12,008 nt of DNA from an uncultured Muribaculaceae bacterium (GTDB taxonomy: Bacteria > Bacteroidota > Bacteroidia > Bacteroidales > Muribaculaceae), in NCBI GenBank assembly GCA_910579105.1, contig CAJTRT010000066.1, positions 1 through 12,008 on the forward strand. Reading direction: 5' to 3'. Made by a program: the position numbers and the translations under genes. Below the pieces are notes generated by a model that worked only from the letters and a program-made list of their open reading frames with translations, was not told where the DNA came from and ran no database searches. Below are positions 11,820 through 12,008 of this stretch, one piece after another (the first letter of the stretch is position 1; the number at the start of each line of letters is the position of its first letter).

Positions 11820-11835
11820 GCCGGGAAAGCCCGGC
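11820..11835 (+). other. Short GC hairpin before the sugar transferase start
   Basis: GCCGGG-AAAG-CCCGGC forms a perfect 6-bp stem with a tetraloop, ending 11 nt before the ATG. A purine-rich GAGAGGAAAG lies just ahead of it. It may shape the 5' leader; no function is known. Confidence 0.4.
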
Positions 11836-11846
11836 CGCTCCCGAGT

Positions 11847-12008
11847 ATGCAGAAAGCGATCAAACGACTTTTCGACATCATATTCTCCGCGCTGGCGCTG
11901 CTGCTGCTGCTGCCGGTGTGGGTCGTCGTGGGCCTGTGGATCGCGCTCACGTCGAAGGGGGGCGTTTTCTTCCGCCAGAAGCGCACGGGCTACATGGGGC
12001 GCGAGTTC
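11847..12008 (+). CDS. Sugar-phosphate transferase, N-terminal part (cut by window end)
   Basis: The first 54 residues of a bacterial sugar transferase (polyprenyl-phosphate glycosyl-1-phosphate transferase, Pfam PF02397 type). Enzymes of this family sit in the inner membrane and start capsule, exopolysaccharide or O-antigen repeat units by moving a sugar phosphate onto undecaprenyl phosphate. Seen: KRLFDIIFS, one hydrophobic segment (about residues 10-34, with a run of five leucines), then TSKGGVFFRQKRTGYMGREF, which matches the conserved start of the cytosolic catalytic domain (SKGPVFFRQ-R-G-G--F). The short N-terminus points to the single-membrane-helix PglC-like form. The usual Pro of SKGP is Gly here. 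The ATG at 11847 is the natural start. The gene is divergent from dnaX and may be the first gene of a polysaccharide locus; the rest is outside the window. Confidence 0.85.
   Translation, partial: MQKAIKRLFDIIFSALALLLLLPVWVVVGLWIALTSKGGVFFRQKRTGYMGREF

Overview
The window looks like chromosomal DNA of a GC-rich anaerobic member of the Bacteroidota, most likely Bacteroidales and possibly Alistipes-like. This is inferred from three things: two clear and one weaker -7 box of the Bacteroidota type (TAnnTTTGC), starts without strong Shine-Dalgarno sequences, and the mix of rubrerythrin, a butanol-type alcohol dehydrogenase, Mfd and DnaX proteins. The species cannot be settled from the window alone.

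Layout. A secreted alpha/beta hydrolase (161-1264, +) is followed by a long intergenic stretch with tRNA-Gln(TTG) on the minus strand (1486-1556), a likely terminator for it, divergent promoters, and a seven-unit tandem repeat that forms the leader of purB. purB (1899-3242, +) and an iron-type alcohol dehydrogenase (3244-4413, +) are one nucleotide apart. mfd (4624-8085, +) is followed by a rubrerythrin gene (8145-8720, +). Convergent to these are a short-chain dehydrogenase (8884-9639, -) and dnaX (9834-11702, -). Divergent from dnaX, the window ends inside the start of a sugar-phosphate transferase gene (11847 onward, +), which may open a capsule or exopolysaccharide locus.

The genes are mostly housekeeping (purine synthesis, transcription-coupled repair, replication clamp loading, peroxide defence). 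No CRISPR array, phage, IS element or defence cassette is visible.

The unusual content is a dense set of short palindromic elements of two unrelated families. Family A has nine copies: a 16-nt palindrome ACGCGGC-AC-GCCGCGT with an asymmetric CCCTAC tail, in both orientations. Family B has six copies: about 37 nt, starting GGGAAGCCGCTCGC and ending CACCCGACAG, always in the same orientation. They sit in the intergenic gaps and also inside three coding sequences, where they are translated: B in the hydrolase and mfd, and B plus two A copies in dnaX. In four of six cases a B is followed within about 10-55 nt by an A, so the two seem to form a composite module. Two A copies between the convergent genes form a perfect 31-bp inverted repeat, like a REPIN. 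The behaviour resembles Rickettsia palindromic elements and REP sequences, but I do not recognise these two families by name.
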